Source of the DNA: Anaeramoeba flamelloides
Taxonomy: Eukaryota > Metamonada > Anaeramoebidae
Reading direction: 5' to 3'
Length of the DNA: 64,000 nt
Assembly (NCBI GenBank): GCA_027625915.1
Contig: JANTQA010000042.1
Span: 4,786,001 to 4,850,000 of the forward strand
Shown one piece after another: positions 24,740 through 36,456 of this stretch. How positions within the stretch are numbered: position 1 is the first letter of the stretch; each line of letters starts with the position of its first letter. Below the pieces are notes generated by a model, which was not told the origin of the DNA, ran no database searches, and saw only the letters and a list, made by a program, of their open reading frames with translations. Both the position numbers and the translations under genes were made by a program.

Positions 24740-24949
24740 TTATTTCAACCATCTTATTTTGAACCCACACTTTCTTGTGTTCATTAGATTAGATAATTTA
24801 ACCATTCCATGAATAGTTAAAATCATACTACTTCCACCGGAAGAACGATTTTCGTTTGAATTAAAAGCATTAAATAAGCCAAGACGACCCATTTTTAATT
24901 TTTTTCTAGGGCCCCGGTCTAACTGGAGCCTCACCAATAAATCCACCAT
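24740..24949 (-). CDS. Hypothetical small protein between two MITEs
   Basis: This is a 69-codon open frame beginning MVDLLVRLQLDRGPRKKLK and including a Ser/Gly segment NRSSGGSSM. Its GC content is higher than its surroundings. In a neighbouring frame the same DNA reads KYGGFIGEAPVRPGP, which also looks protein-like, so a frameshifted gene fragment is possible. It lies exactly between PAL copies B and C. No homology is recognised. It may be a captured fragment and not a working gene. Confidence 0.25.
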   Translation of the reverse strand: MVDLLVRLQLDRGPRKKLKMGRLGLFNAFNSNENRSSGGSSMILTIHGMVKLSNLMNTRKCGFKIRWLK

Positions 24950-24958
24950 ATTTGAATA

Positions 24959-25151
24959 CTACCTGTTCCACTTTTAAGGCACAAAATTTCAACAAAATTT
25001 AAGGTACAAAAAAATCAATAATTAATTTACAAAATTTGGAATTTTTTTGTTACTATTTATTTTACTATAATCTGATTTTTATATCTTAATTTAGGATTTT
25101 TATGTGCCTTAAATTTCGTTGAAGTTCGCTCCTTAAAAATGGAACTGACTA
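24959..25151. mobile_element. Palindromic MITE PAL, copy C (diverged)
   Basis: The left end ctacctgttccacttttaag and the right end taaaaatggaactgacta follow the PAL pattern with more mismatches than copies A or D, so it is probably older. TA precedes it. Confidence 0.7.
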
Positions 25152-25869
25152 ATATTTTGTGATTTTCGTTCCAAAAAACCAAATCAATTTAATTTTATTT
25201 GTTATTTTTAACAATAAATTTTATATATAATCAAATCTATTTGGTTTTTTTCAAACAGAAATCATAAAAATATCGAAATATATCTGGATTTTATTTTCTA
25301 AGATTTGTTGTCAAATAAATTGAACAAAATTTATATTGATCTTTCCAAAAAATTGTTAAAAAGGGTTTGATAAATTCCCAAAAATTTCCCCACTTTGACT
25401 ACACAAATCATTCTTAAGAATTAATTCCCCTTTTAGAGAATTTAGCTCTCTGATGATTTATTTTAATTCTTGATATGCGTTTTTTTTTATAAAGCTACTG
25501 ATAAATTCTAATAAATTTCAAAAAATTTTTAGTCAATTTCCGTTTTTCTGAATTTTGGAACTGTTTCTTATCAAACATTCCCTGACAAAGAAAATTTTCA
25601 AGAACAACTAATTTTACAGAGTTTCTTAACACTTGACTTCATAAAATGCTTTATTTCAAGTTGATCATAAAAATTTCAAAAAGGAAAATCAAGTAAAAAT
25701 TTCCAAAAATAAATTGCATTTTATCAGAAAACAAAAATTATGATCTTTTTCTTTTACAATAAACAGTATTCCCACATTAGATATCAGTTCCCACACAGCC
25801 TAAAATCTGGGTAGTTTCACAAAAATTAGATCAGTATAAAAAATACAAAAGTCTTAAATTGATATACTA

Positions 25870-26030
25870 GTTTTAGAATTCTAAATGGAAATAATTTTCA
25901 CTTCATTTTCAAGATTCCTCTTTTTTAAAAAAGAGTTCCCAAAAGAACAGGGTTCCAATTTGAAACACATTTTCAAAAAGAAAATTGAAAATGAAGTGAA
26001 AATTATTCCCATTTAATATTGAAATAACAG
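25870..26030. mobile_element. Small MITE, tggaaataattttcact ends
   Basis: Inverted ends of about 40 bp (ctaaatggaaataattttca and its mirror tgaaaattattcccatttaa) enclose about 80 bp. It belongs to the same family as 52216-52376 and the core of 21198-21607. Confidence 0.7.
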
Positions 26031-26514
26031 TAAAACCAGCAAAACTAACCGAAAAATGGAACAGAAAGCCAAAATTTCCCTTCTCAAAAAAAAAAAAATA
26101 TTTTCTAAAAACTAAGTAATTGTTCATAATCAATAATGAATTAAAGCGAATCATAATTAAAATATTTGATTTTAATTTAATTCACCAATCGACGAAGAGA
26201 ATAATAGATAACAAGAAGAATCGAACATTGTCAAAACAGCCACAATAATCTTATATTAGTGAGTTCCATTCAGATACTCCTCATATAAAAACTGTTATTT
26301 TTATCGATTACCAAGAACAACCCAAACACAATACAAAATCAAAAAAAAGGTTATTTTTGTCTTTTTTTTTTGAAAAATTGTTTATTTGAGAGAATTTATG
26401 AACCCTAAATACAACAAAAAACTAGAGTAATGCCTCATTTCTGAAAGGACAAGCAAAAAATAAATTTTGAATTTCAAAATTATTCATTTTTATTAAAATT
26501 GTTAAATCTTTTTA

Positions 26515-26988
26515 ATGTCCTCTGACGAAGAACAAACAAATTCTAAACTAACTGACGTTATTGATAAACTTATTCGAGAAGAAAACAGAACGCAAGGTAA
26601 TAACTCACGCTTTTCAAACCATAAAAAACGATACCGTATAAGGATTGGCGGTCGTGGCAGGGGAAGAAGGGCATACCCAAGATCACCAAGCACAAGATAC
26701 ACACCAATCCCACGATACACACCAAGAACAAGTTATCGTGATGACCCAAGAAGGCCAAGAGAGTATAACCGATTCATTACTTATGCAAACGATAATATTG
26801 TAATTCGAAAAGGCTTAAGAACAAGATCACCAAGACAAGTAAGACCAAATACCAGAAAAAAACTTGTAATTAAATCATTTGGAAGAGGTAAAAGGACGGT
26901 CGACGAAGAGAACTCATCTGTTTGTTATTTAAATTTATTTATTTCAAAATTCCTTTTTTTGATTAAAAAAGAAGACAGAGAAAATTAA
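26515..26988 (+). CDS. Arg/Gly-rich basic protein, perhaps first exon of a longer gene
   Basis: The frame opens MSSDEEQTNSKLTDVIDKLI, an acidic to amphipathic start, then turns strongly basic with GGRGRGRR and many RSP, RYTP and RPR motifs. This composition suits an RNA-binding or mRNP protein. The last 23 codons (VCYLNLFISKFLFLI and on) look non-coding, so the true exon probably ends earlier. Phase-0 donors are available at 26839 (gtaaga) and 26920 (gtttgt). Either would join in frame to the Gly/Arg block at 31449, behind a strong acceptor, making a 226-253 residue protein with an intron near 4.5 kb. If unspliced the product is 157 residues. The short helix resembles UAP56-binding motifs only loosely. 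Confidence 0.6.
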   Translation: MSSDEEQTNSKLTDVIDKLIREENRTQGNNSRFSNHKKRYRIRIGGRGRGRRAYPRSPSTRYTPIPRYTPRTSYRDDPRRPREYNRFITYANDNIVIRKGLRTRSPRQVRPNTRKKLVIKSFGRGKRTVDEENSSVCYLNLFISKFLFLIKKEDREN

Positions 26989-27375
26989 ATTTTCAATTTT
27001 AATCTTATAAAATTCTTAAAAAAAAAAACAACCAGATTTGGTCAAGGGGTTAAACAGTTGAGTGTTTGACACACTATTAATTTGACAACCTTTTTATTTT
27101 TTTGGAAATGAACTTTTAAACTTCTCATATTTTTCCCTTTTCTGTCATTATTCTCTCAGAAGGGAAAAAAAAAGATTCAAAAAAAAAATTAACATAACAA
27201 AAAAGAAATATGTCAATCTATTTTTCGCTTTTAATGGACTTGTATTTTTTGCAAAATACTATTAATTGTATAATAAAAAGATCAAAATTTTCATTCAGCT
27301 TTCCAAAAAAATCTAATCTGATAATTACAACCAGTGAACGAAATTCCCGAAATATAAAAGGGAAATTAATAACCT

Positions 27376-27585
27376 AAGCTGATTTTTGAATTAAAAATTT
27401 GGAATGTTTCATTGATTTTAAAATCTTGTTTTAGAAAGCTGAAGGAAAATTTTGGTACTTTTTAATTTGAAATTGAAAGTACTCTTAATTGTAAAATAAA
27501 AGGAACAAAATTTTCATTCAGCTTTCTAAAACAAGATTTTAAAATCAATGAAACATTCCAAATTTTTAATTCAAAAATACAGCTT
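27376..27585. repeat. Palindrome within the long element
   Basis: The arms 27393-27453 and 27507-27570 are inverted copies around tttcattgattttaaaatct and agaaagctgaa. The outer phrase matches the parent element's end, so it looks like a foldback copy of that end inserted into the parent. Confidence 0.65.
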
Positions 27586-27715
27586 AAGGACGATCAAAAA
27601 TAAAGCCATCACAGGTGCCTTACGAATTAAAACATCAGCTAATTAGACTCTTTATTCCTTGAGATCCAGAAAACAATTATATTTGGAATTCTTCGGAAAT
27701 TTTGAATTTTTTTTT

Positions 27716-28649
27716 AGGGACTAGTCTCTATTAATTTTTTTTTTGACCAATAACTAAATAAGGGATCCTGATCTTGAAACATGTTTAAAATTGATAAATA
27801 GGTTTTTTCAATGTTAGAACTTTTAGTTCTTGATTTTTTTAAAAAATTTTATAATTAGTCAAAAAAAGTGTATTTTTTAAATTTTTTTTTGAAAAAATAT
27901 CTTAAACGATTAGAATTTTTTGATTAATTTTGGATTTAATTATTGTTTCAAAATTAATATTTATTCTCATTTTTAAAAACTAAAAAATAATTTAAAACTA
28001 GTGAATATTATCTCTTTCACTTCTGTTCATCCAACTTGACTCTATAAAGAACTCAATTTGTTTTATCAATAATTACTTTTTAAAAAAATAGTTCTTATTT
28101 TTTTCTTTTATTTTTTTTGAATCTGACAAAAACTTTTGGAATGATAATTTGGGAATACTTAAAAAAACTTCAAATTCAACAAAAAACAAAAGAATTTAAA
28201 CTCAAAAAGTAGATTCATGAAAAAAAAAGAAGGGTACAAGGAAAAGAAACAAATTTTTTATTTTGAGTAAAGCATATATTGCATATTTTTTTTGAATCAA
28301 ACTGTTTTTTCATACAAATCCAAAAAAAGCTTTTCAGGCTTATATTTTCAAATTATTTTTTGTAGGTCTTCCACAAACACAACAAGGTTTTGCTTTCTTG
28401 CTCATATTTTTTTTTATTTTTTGTATTTTTGTGAAAAGTTGAAAAAAAGCAACTTTCAAGAAAGCCAAAAAAAGGAAAAATTTTTTATTTCTATAAAAAC
28501 AATAACTAAATTTAATGAATGTCATTTATTGAGATTTCATTACTATCTAAGAAGTTTTTCACTTTGATTTCAAATCTAAGTAATCGACAAAAAAAATTTC
28601 TAAATCTCTATTAAATTTACCTAAAAAAAATTTCTAGAGACTAGTCCCT
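27716..28649. mobile_element. AGGGACTAGTCTCT element nested in the larger one
   Basis: The left end agggactagtctctattaat and the right end attaaatttacc...ctagagactagtccct are inverted. It is the longest member of the family seen at 809-985 and 60757-60937. Its interior is A/T-rich with no supported gene. Confidence 0.55.
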
Positions 28650-29283
28650 TAAGAGAATTCTTCATTGTCCCTGGGTACTATTTTTCAAAACTAACCATGT
28701 TTCTTCTAATTGAAGTATTGCCCAACTTCCAATAAAAACCACTGAAAAAATTGACTCGGGAGAAACATGTTGGATTTTGGATTTTACTACCACCTTCCAA
28801 TTAAGTATCTGATCTGGTCAAAATTACCTAATCCTAAATTTTTGAAATTTTATAGTTCTTCTGGATCTCAAGGAATAAAGAGTCTAATTAGCTGATGTTT
28901 TAATTCGTAAGGCACCTGTGATGGCTTTATTTTAGATCGTCCTTAAATTATTAATTTCCCTTTGTCGAATTGAGAAATTGGATTTGCTTTCAATCTTTGA
29001 TAGATTTTTTTGGAAAGCTGAATGAAAATTTTGATCCTTTTATTTTACAATTAGCAGTAATAACCATAAATAAAACTTCATGTAAATTTAATAGGCAAAT
29101 TCAAAAAAAAAAATTCACCGCATCTTGAAATTTCAAAACAAAGTAATAGTCCGACAACTACAATAGCAAACTTCCTTTTAAAGCTATTTTAACAGAAATG
29201 TGTTATTGCTTTTAAAAAAGTCTGATCTACATTTTTTCGCCTTTTTGGTGAAATTCCAAAATCCAACAGAGAAAAATTGAATT

Positions 29284-30517
29284 TGGCGAAAAACGGCAAC
29301 CATGAAATTTGACAAATTGAACTTTTATTTTTAAAGTTAAATTTCAATTGATTTATTTTATTGTTTAGTTGGTTATTTGAGATATATCTATCGTTTAAAT
29401 GAAATTTCGATTAAAATCCGATAAGTAATTGTTGAGAAAATGAATAAAATAAAAACGCCAAAAGCCGGTTTTTACATGTTTTTTTTCCAAATATTTTCTA
29501 GTTGGCGAAAAATTAATTTTTGATAATTCCGATTTTTTCTCGTAAATTTTGATATTTATAAGACTTTCTTTGATTTCAGTATATTTAAATTGTGAATATT
29601 TTGGAATTATTTTGATCAAAAAACAATTTACAAGCATTATTTTGTCAAAAATTTTCTATATAATGTAAAAATCTTGATTATTTATTTGATAATTTTGATT
29701 TTTAACATATATTTAAGACTAGTAAATTTAGCTAATTTGGAAATTTTTCATCAAAATTATAATTTTACATTTTAGATAACTCAAAAAAATGTAATATTTT
29801 TCAAAATTTTGTGAGTGGATTCTTAATATTTCGTAGATTATTATGACAATTTGAGTGATATTTTGATCAAAAATCAATTTTCAAGCAGTAATTAGTCAAA
29901 ATTTTTCGATATAATGTATAAATATTGATTATTTATTTGATAATTTTGATTTTTAGGGTATATAAATGACTAGTCTATTAATATTTATCAAAATATTTTG
30001 ACAAATATTCGAAGATTTTGAGTTATCCAAAATGTCAAATTATAATTTGATGATGAAAAATTTCCAAATTAGCTAAATTTACTAGTCTTAAATATATGTT
30101 AAAAATCAAAATTATCAAATAAATAATCAAGATTTTTACATTATATAGAAAATTTTTGACAAAATAATGCTTGTAAATTGTTTTTTGATCAAAATAATTC
30201 CAAAATATTCACAATTTAAATATACTGAAATCAAGAAAGTCTTATAAATATCAAAATTTACGAGAAAAAAATCGGAATTATCAAAAATTAATTTTCGCCA
30301 ACTAGAAAATATTTGGAAAAAAACATGTAAAAACCGGCTTTTGGCGTTTTTATTTTATTCATTTTCTCAACAATTACTTATCGGATTTTAATCGAAATTT
30401 CATTTAAACGATAGATATATCTCAAATAACCAACTAAACAATAAAATAAATCAATTGAAATTTAACTTTAAAAATAAAAGTTCAATTTGCCAAATTTTGC
30501 AGTTGCCAAATTTCACC
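29284..30517. mobile_element. 1.2-kb foldback element with ~500-bp arms
   Basis: The left arm 29284-29790 and right arm 30013-30517 are inverted copies that are almost identical over about 450 bp. They share, for example, aaaacgccaaaagccggttt, taatccgataagtaa and attttctagttggcgaaaaa. Divergence rises only at the outer 40 bp and near the centre. The 220-bp spacer contains a diverged direct copy of part of the left arm (29815-29990 against 29570-29730). I see no open frame of note. The near-identity of the arms suggests a recent origin or gene conversion between arms. Confidence 0.85.
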
Positions 30518-31078
30518 AATTTATAACATATGCAACTATTTCCTTTATAAATAAAAATGATTTTTATTAAATAAATTTAACAATTGAAACCATAAAGAAT
30601 AATTAATTTTAGAAATAACTCGCGGTTTTAACCTGATATTTATATGGGCTTTAATGTAATCATTTGAAAATTTTATTTGTTAATTTTATAAAATAATTTT
30701 TTCAACTTTTGATATTTGAGTAAAAAGCAATAGAAGATGAGAAAAAAAATCAAGCCAAAAAAAACTAAAATGCTTTTCTAATAGTAAAATAATACAAGTG
30801 AAAAAGTTAATATTTACCAAATAATATTCTGATTATTTTTCACTGATCAATAAATATACCTAAAATTGAAATTATTCAAACTGAAATACTACCAATTTTA
30901 AAATCTAAAAGACAATTTTATCTGAAGACAAATGACATTGTAATAAAATATCCAAAAAAGTTAAATTTACAAATTTTTATAATTAAGTTTCGAATTTTGA
31001 AAAATTGAATATGTCTAAATTTGTTTAGAATTTAATTTTATCATCTATATTTTTCTTGCAAACTTTTAGATTTCTTAT

Positions 31079-31101
31079 ATATATATATATATATATATAT
31101 A
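31079..31101. repeat. (TA)n microsatellite
   Basis: About eleven TA units. Similar tracts lie at 32023-32039, 33314-33357, 47231-47254 and 48970-49002. Confidence 0.9.
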
Positions 31102-31448
31102 GGTTTAATAGTTTTTTCTATCTTACACATGTTGATTTTATTATCAAAAGATAATCTCTGCTTAATTTAATATTTTTTTTAAAAAAAAAGTGAGTTGAAA
31201 ACCAATGATAATTTCTTCCTTTTAATTTCTTTTTTTTGAAAGCCAAAATCTAAACAACTAAAATTAATCTCTTCCATTTTTCTGAGTAATACCATTTTAA
31301 GTCCTTTATAATATTTCTTTAATTTTTGAATTTCCTACTATATTTTTAATCACATTCCATAATCTCAAATTTTATTTCACAATCTTTTTTATATACTTTT
31401 TCTATTACTTTATTCGATATTATTTATTTTATCCTTTTCAATTTTTAG

Positions 31449-31805
31449 ATGAGGTTTGGCAGAGGACGAGGTTTCGGAAGAGGACGAGGTTATGGGAGAG
31501 GAAGAGGTTATGGGAGAGGAAGGGGATATGTAAGAGGAAGAGGATTTAGTATAGGAAGAGGATTTGGTTTCAGCAGAGGAAGAGGTTTTGGCAGAGGCAG
31601 GGGATTTGGAAGAGGAAGAGGATTTGTGTTTGGAAGAGGATTTGGTTTTAGTAGAGGTAGAGGTTTTGGTAGAGGTAGAGGTTTTGGAAGAGGCAGGGAA
31701 TTTGGAAGAGGCAGAGGGTTTGGAAGAGGCAGAGGATTATATAGACCAAGACAAGAAAATTATAATAATAGAGCAGTATTTTCAAATCGTAGAAATTATA
31801 ATTAA
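31449..31805 (+). CDS. GRG/F-rich protein or 3' exon of the upstream Arg/Gly gene
   Basis: The frame encodes 118 residues that are nearly all repeats of GRGRGFGRGRGF and GRGRGYGRG type, ending YRPRQENYNNRAVFSNRRNYN-like. FG-spaced RGG repeats are typical of fibrillarin or nucleolin tails and other RNA-binding or phase-separating proteins. The ATG follows directly after ttttcaatttttag, a textbook acceptor for this genome, so the block may be a downstream exon of 26515 and not a separate gene. The Gly/Arg frame is the only one ending in a plausible non-repeat tail. The +1 frame gives a Glu-rich chain that I treat as a shadow. The stop is TAA. Confidence 0.65.
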   Translation: MRFGRGRGFGRGRGYGRGRGYGRGRGYVRGRGFSIGRGFGFSRGRGFGRGRGFGRGRGFVFGRGFGFSRGRGFGRGRGFGRGREFGRGRGFGRGRGLYRPRQENYNNRAVFSNRRNYN

Positions 31806-32544
31806 ATATTAAAACAAAACTAAAAAATATTTAGAAACATATTAAAATAATAATAATACTTAAAAAAACATTCCTGTTAAAATTCCAAATCATTTATGAT
31901 CTGATTAATTATATTATCAGTAATATAAATTTCTAATAACATATTATTAGTAAGAAAATTTAAAAGAAATAAATTATATCCCAATTTTAATTTCATTTTA
32001 TTCTAATTTCAAGGGATTGAAATATATATATATATATATTAAAATATTAAAACATCATTACAAACAATTGAATTGAAAAAATTTTTTAATAAATATAATC
32101 AGATCTGATTTATAAGCCATTTGTTGACTAAACTAACTACCCCGAATTTCTGTGAAATCCAAATATTAAATTCAATTTAGATGTTTTTCATTCAATATTT
32201 TTAGAAAAAAAACTTAATTCTGATATATTATCCTGAAACAATTTCTTAGTATGAATCTATACCACATCCCCTTTTCGCAAAAATTATATTAATTATATAA
32301 AAAGGTTTAATTTTTTCTGACTCATATTATTTTAAATTCAAAAATCTTTGGAAAATGGCAAACTATTTATAAGCTTTTTTAAGAAAAAAAAACATATTTA
32401 AATTACCCTATTGACAATTTTTACTTTTATCTTTTGTTTTTTCTTTTAAAATTTTTTAATAAGTTAAGGGTAGAGTCATTACGATGAAATTTTTTATTCT
32501 GAAATGGAAAAAAACTTTTTAGTAATTTTATTGAGGACCTAACA

Positions 32545-33150
32545 CCAATCAAAAACCAACCAACCTATTACGTATGATCGATCTCCAAAAATCAACAACT
32601 AAAAATGAGGACATTTTTTGAAAAAAGCGCCAAAGAGCAACATTCAATTTCCAATTAGAATGTTCGTGAATTACAATACTGAAAACAACTATGTCAGTTT
32701 TGAAGTGTCGCTCTTTGGCGCTTTTTGAGATCTTGGTGACTTTTTTTTTCTTTTTTTTCTTTTTTCAAATAAGTTATTTTTATTGAAAGACTATTACCTA
32801 ATCCTTACTTGGTCAACTTTAGAGGGTTTTAAAATAACCACAAATCAGACTAAACCGAATAAAATTGATTGCGAAATACAAGAAATCAATTTGTTTTAAA
32901 TTAAAGAAATTTAACCTCTTTTGAAAAAGAAAATGAGAAAAGATGAATTTTTTTTTATATTTTTTTTAAAGATTTTTTGAAATTGAGAACTCTTTTTCTT
33001 CGTTGAATTTTTTGTCAAAGAGATCCTATGGAATTTTTTTTTTGTTATTTGAATTTTGTCAACCAAAAGAAGGCCTATTTCACAATACCCTTTTTGGTCT
33101 CAGGTCACCCCTTGAGTATGGTGCCTTTTAACAGTTAATGACTAGACCCT
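32545..33150. repeat. Dispersed repeat T4, inverted relative to 16975
   Basis: It shares the reverse complement of several 15-20 base blocks with 16975-17610. Inside, gcgccaaagagcaacattca (32630) and ctctttggcgctttttgaga (32711) form an extra hairpin of their own. Confidence 0.5.
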
Positions 33151-33310
33151 TAACAACCTAAATTACTATAATTTTTACAGAAAAATATAAATATAGATTT
33201 TTGAAATTTGACAATATTTTTAAGACGTGATTCTACCCTTGGCACACAACCACCTGTTAAAAACTTTTATTTTTAACTTTATGAAATTTGTGTAAAATAG
33301 TGGTACTCAA

Positions 33311-33313
<3 letters not shown>

Positions 33314-33357
<44 letters not shown>
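33314..33357. repeat. (TA)n microsatellite, ~22 units
   Basis: This is the longest uninterrupted TA run in the window, flanked by gtactcaatga and agccaaatttc. Confidence 0.95.
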
Positions 33358-33359
<2 letters not shown>

Positions 33360-34483
33360 CCAAATTTCAAAATTAGGGGCAAACTTTATTATTATTATTA
33401 TTTTCTTTTTTCATTGGTCATTCAAAAAATAAAATAATTACACTCAATTTTTATTTATTAATCTATATTGGCTATTATCTCTAAACACTATATTAAAATA
33501 CATTATTATTCAAAAAATACAATTAAAGAAATTTTTTTCTGATGAAAAATCTGCCTCTATTTTTGAAATTTAGCTTATATACCCAATCAAGTTATTTTTA
33601 CTTTTCAATTTTTTGCAAATTATTTCTTTTTTAACTTTAGTTTTCTAAACATAAGAGATTTGATCAAACAATCCCAGCAAGAAAAATTGATTTCAGAATT
33701 TTGATTAGTCAGATGAAATAATTTCTGAGTATTTTTTCTGAGATTAGCTTTTTTAAATAGTTTTTTTGTCTAGTATTTTAGATACTTTTTTTTTCATGAT
33801 ATTCTGATAGATTTATATCTTTCACAATACCAAATAAATTGTTTTATGTTTTCGTAATATTGTATACAGTAAACACATTTTTTTAACTTTTCCCTTTTTT
33901 TCTTAAAGTGCTGAATTTTTATTTTGTTTTAATACAAAAGGAAAATCTATTTAATATATTACCAATGGCCCTAAACCTATGATATTGAGTACTTAAATTT
34001 TGAATTTATTTTTTAAATTCAAGTTAAATTTTTGATTTTTAATTCAAAATGACCACAAACCAGAAAAAATAACCATATAAAATAATATTAATAAAGTACA
34101 ATATTTTGGTATAATTAACTTGAAAAAAAAACAATAAATCTAACTAAAAATGAAAAAATGATTATAGCGGATTTATCAGATATAAATATATTTTAAAAAA
34201 ATCCCAATTCCTATTTAGGCTTCGTTTCAGGATATTTTGGTTTCGTATTTTTTTTTTTTTTTGATTGAAATACATAACAGTATGTTTTTCTGATTTATGA
34301 TCTATACTCAATTTGAGTTTCAAGTCAGAAACTTTTAAGATTTTATTATTGCTTATGAATTCATAACAATATAATGAAATAACTTTTTAATATTTAATTC
34401 ATAGCACATATAGTTTTGAAAAAACTTCAATGTATTTTTTTTATATTAAAATTAAATTTAAAAATACTATAAAAATAGAGATA

Positions 34484-34676
34484 CAGTCAGTTCCACTTCT
34501 AAGGCACAACTTTCAACGAAATTTAAGGCACAAAAAAAATCTCAAATTTTGACACAAAATTAAGATTCTAGTAAAATAAATTGTTAAATAAAAAATTCCA
34601 AATTTTTGCCTTAATTTGAGTTTTTTTTTGCCTTAGGTTTCGTTGAAAGTTTGTGCCTTAAAAGTGGAACTGACTG
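34484..34676. mobile_element. Palindromic MITE PAL, copy D
   Basis: It runs from CAGTCAGTTCCACTTCTAAG to its mirror ending AGTGGAACTGACTG, with TA on each side. It is one of the best-preserved copies. Confidence 0.85.
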
Positions 34677-36456
34677 TATTTGATTTTAATTTTTTCCTTT
34701 CAATTCTCCCCGGCTTGAATTTACTTTAGATCAATGAAGAAACGTTATAAGGGGAAAAGATCAAGTTATTACTGGCTAATTAAGACATTATTGAACACCA
34801 AAATATAAACAACTTGAAATTTAAAAAGAAAAATTAAAGACCAAAAATATCAAATGTTAAAAAAAATGAGATCAAAAAGAAAAAAAGAAATTACAGCAAT
34901 TAAACAACTTATTCATAAATCTATTTTTATAATAAACTATCAAAACAAATCTAAAGTATCATGGTTGTAAATTTTGTAAGTTCTTAATTCAAGATAGTAT
35001 TATTTATTATTATTATTTTTTCCAATTGCATATTATTAATCGCTTTTTAAATTTATTTTTTTTTTTTTTTTTTGTTTTCTTTTTTTCTTTTCAATTTTTT
35101 GTTTTTGCTTGTTGTGTCTATAACCATAATTTCTTGTTTTTCTTTATATATGTTTTTATATTTATTTCCAATTATTTAAAAGAAAATTTATTCATTAAAA
35201 TATAAGATTGTTAAAGTTATAATGGGGATAAAAACCCCTAAATTAAGTTTAGTGGTTCTAACAAACATGGGGTTCTAACTTGTGATATTAAAACTCATCC
35301 ATTCACTAAAAAAAAAAAAAATTAAACTATGGATACTTTGATTTAAACATTAAATAAAAATGCTACTATTAAATTACAATCGAAAATTTTTACTTTTATA
35401 TCAAAAGTTTAAGAAGGAAGAATCAAATTCATGATAAAAATCCCCTTTTTAATTAGTACGAGAAAGTCATTTTCTTATTTCGAATGATTGTGACAAAATG
35501 CGATTTGATAAATTGAAATTGAAATTCTTACTTTATTCATTAGAAAATGATAGTATAAATAAAAATATTACCAAAAAGATTTTTTTCATCCTTAGTAAAA
35601 AATCAATAAATGTTGAATTATAAACTATTTTTCACAAATGTTGGACTCATTTTATAATGCTATTGAAGGTGGTTTTATAGGGTTTTATCCTAGATCTTTA
35701 TCAAAAAAAATTTACAATTACTAGAGATTAGATTCATTTTCTCTAATTCCTTCGAATTTTTGTCTTTATTTTTTTTTTTCTTTCTGTTTATCTGTTTTAT
35801 TTCGTTTTTTTTCTTTCTTTTTCTTTTGCTTTTGGTTTTCTTTTTAGTTTTTTGTTTTTTTCTATTAAGTTTTTTATTTTTTTCTATTAAGTTTTTTATT
35901 TTCTTTTTTTCTTACCGTTTTTTTGCTTTTGCTTTTTTCTTTTTCGATTTCTTTTTTTTTTGATTTCAAATTTTTCTTTTTTTTTTTGACAAAAAGTCAG
36001 GTTTATTAAAAAAAAAAAAAATCTTTTAAAATATCAATCAACATTTAGAGAAGAGACTCTGTAATATCTTTTCAAATTCAGATTAATGTATTGAAAAAAA
36101 TAGTCTTCTTGTTCAAGTTTTTTTCATCCAAGATTTCAGTTATAAAAAAATTCAGAATGCTCATTTCAAAAATTGTGATGCGCTTTTTTTTAGGTTTTTG
36201 ATTTTATTTTTTATAATTTTTAAAATATTAGGGTTTTGTATATTTATAATGATTAAAAAAGTAAAATTATTAATCAGATTTAATAATTAATTGTTTTGAA
36301 TATCAAAGAATAATTTTTTTTTTTTTTTTCGATTTATTATTTCAGATGAGTCACAATTTTTGAAATATAGTTTATATTATAAATATCATTTTAATAAATT
36401 ATAAATATCAAAAATTAATCTTCAAAAAAAAAAAAAAAACTTCATAAATAATTGTT

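Larger units (their letters stand above)
22802..26514. other. Gene-poor interval with MITEs
   Basis: It holds an inverted-repeat element (23315-23788), two PAL palindromes bracketing a small minus-strand reading frame, and a further MITE at 25870-26030. The rest is plain A/T sequence. Confidence 0.6.
27257..29059. mobile_element. Long inverted-repeat element with nested insertions
   Basis: The left end tactattaattgtataataa, followed by agatcaaaattttcattcag, mirrors the right end at 29000-29059. An inner pair (27590-27680 and 28850-28945, around agccatcacaggtgcctta) is also inverted, giving arms of about 300 bp. The left arm is interrupted by a palindrome of the same family (27376-27585), and the centre holds a different element (27716-28649). 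Partial ends of the family occur at 18430-18550 and 53150-53270. Confidence 0.65.
26989..31448. other. Repeat block between the Arg/Gly-rich exons
   Basis: Almost the whole 4.4 kb is inverted-repeat DNA: a nested element at 27257-29059 and a foldback at 29284-30517, then plain A/T sequence and a (TA)n tract. No gene is visible. It may be one giant intron. Confidence 0.6.
31806..36456. other. Gene-free interval with repeats
   Basis: It contains the inverted T4 repeat (32545-33150), a (TA)n tract, PAL copy D and a long pyrimidine tract at 35751-35998 (T/C only with few exceptions). No gene is supported. Confidence 0.55.

Noticed and set aside
31564-31812. Glu-rich open frame in the shifted frame over the GRG block
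   Set aside because: It is the frame shadow of a Gly/Arg repeat (GGA AGA read as GAA GAG). It has no proper start context or non-repeat tail.
35760-35963. 67-codon Phe-rich frame
   Set aside because: It is a translation of a pyrimidine tract and has no protein character.
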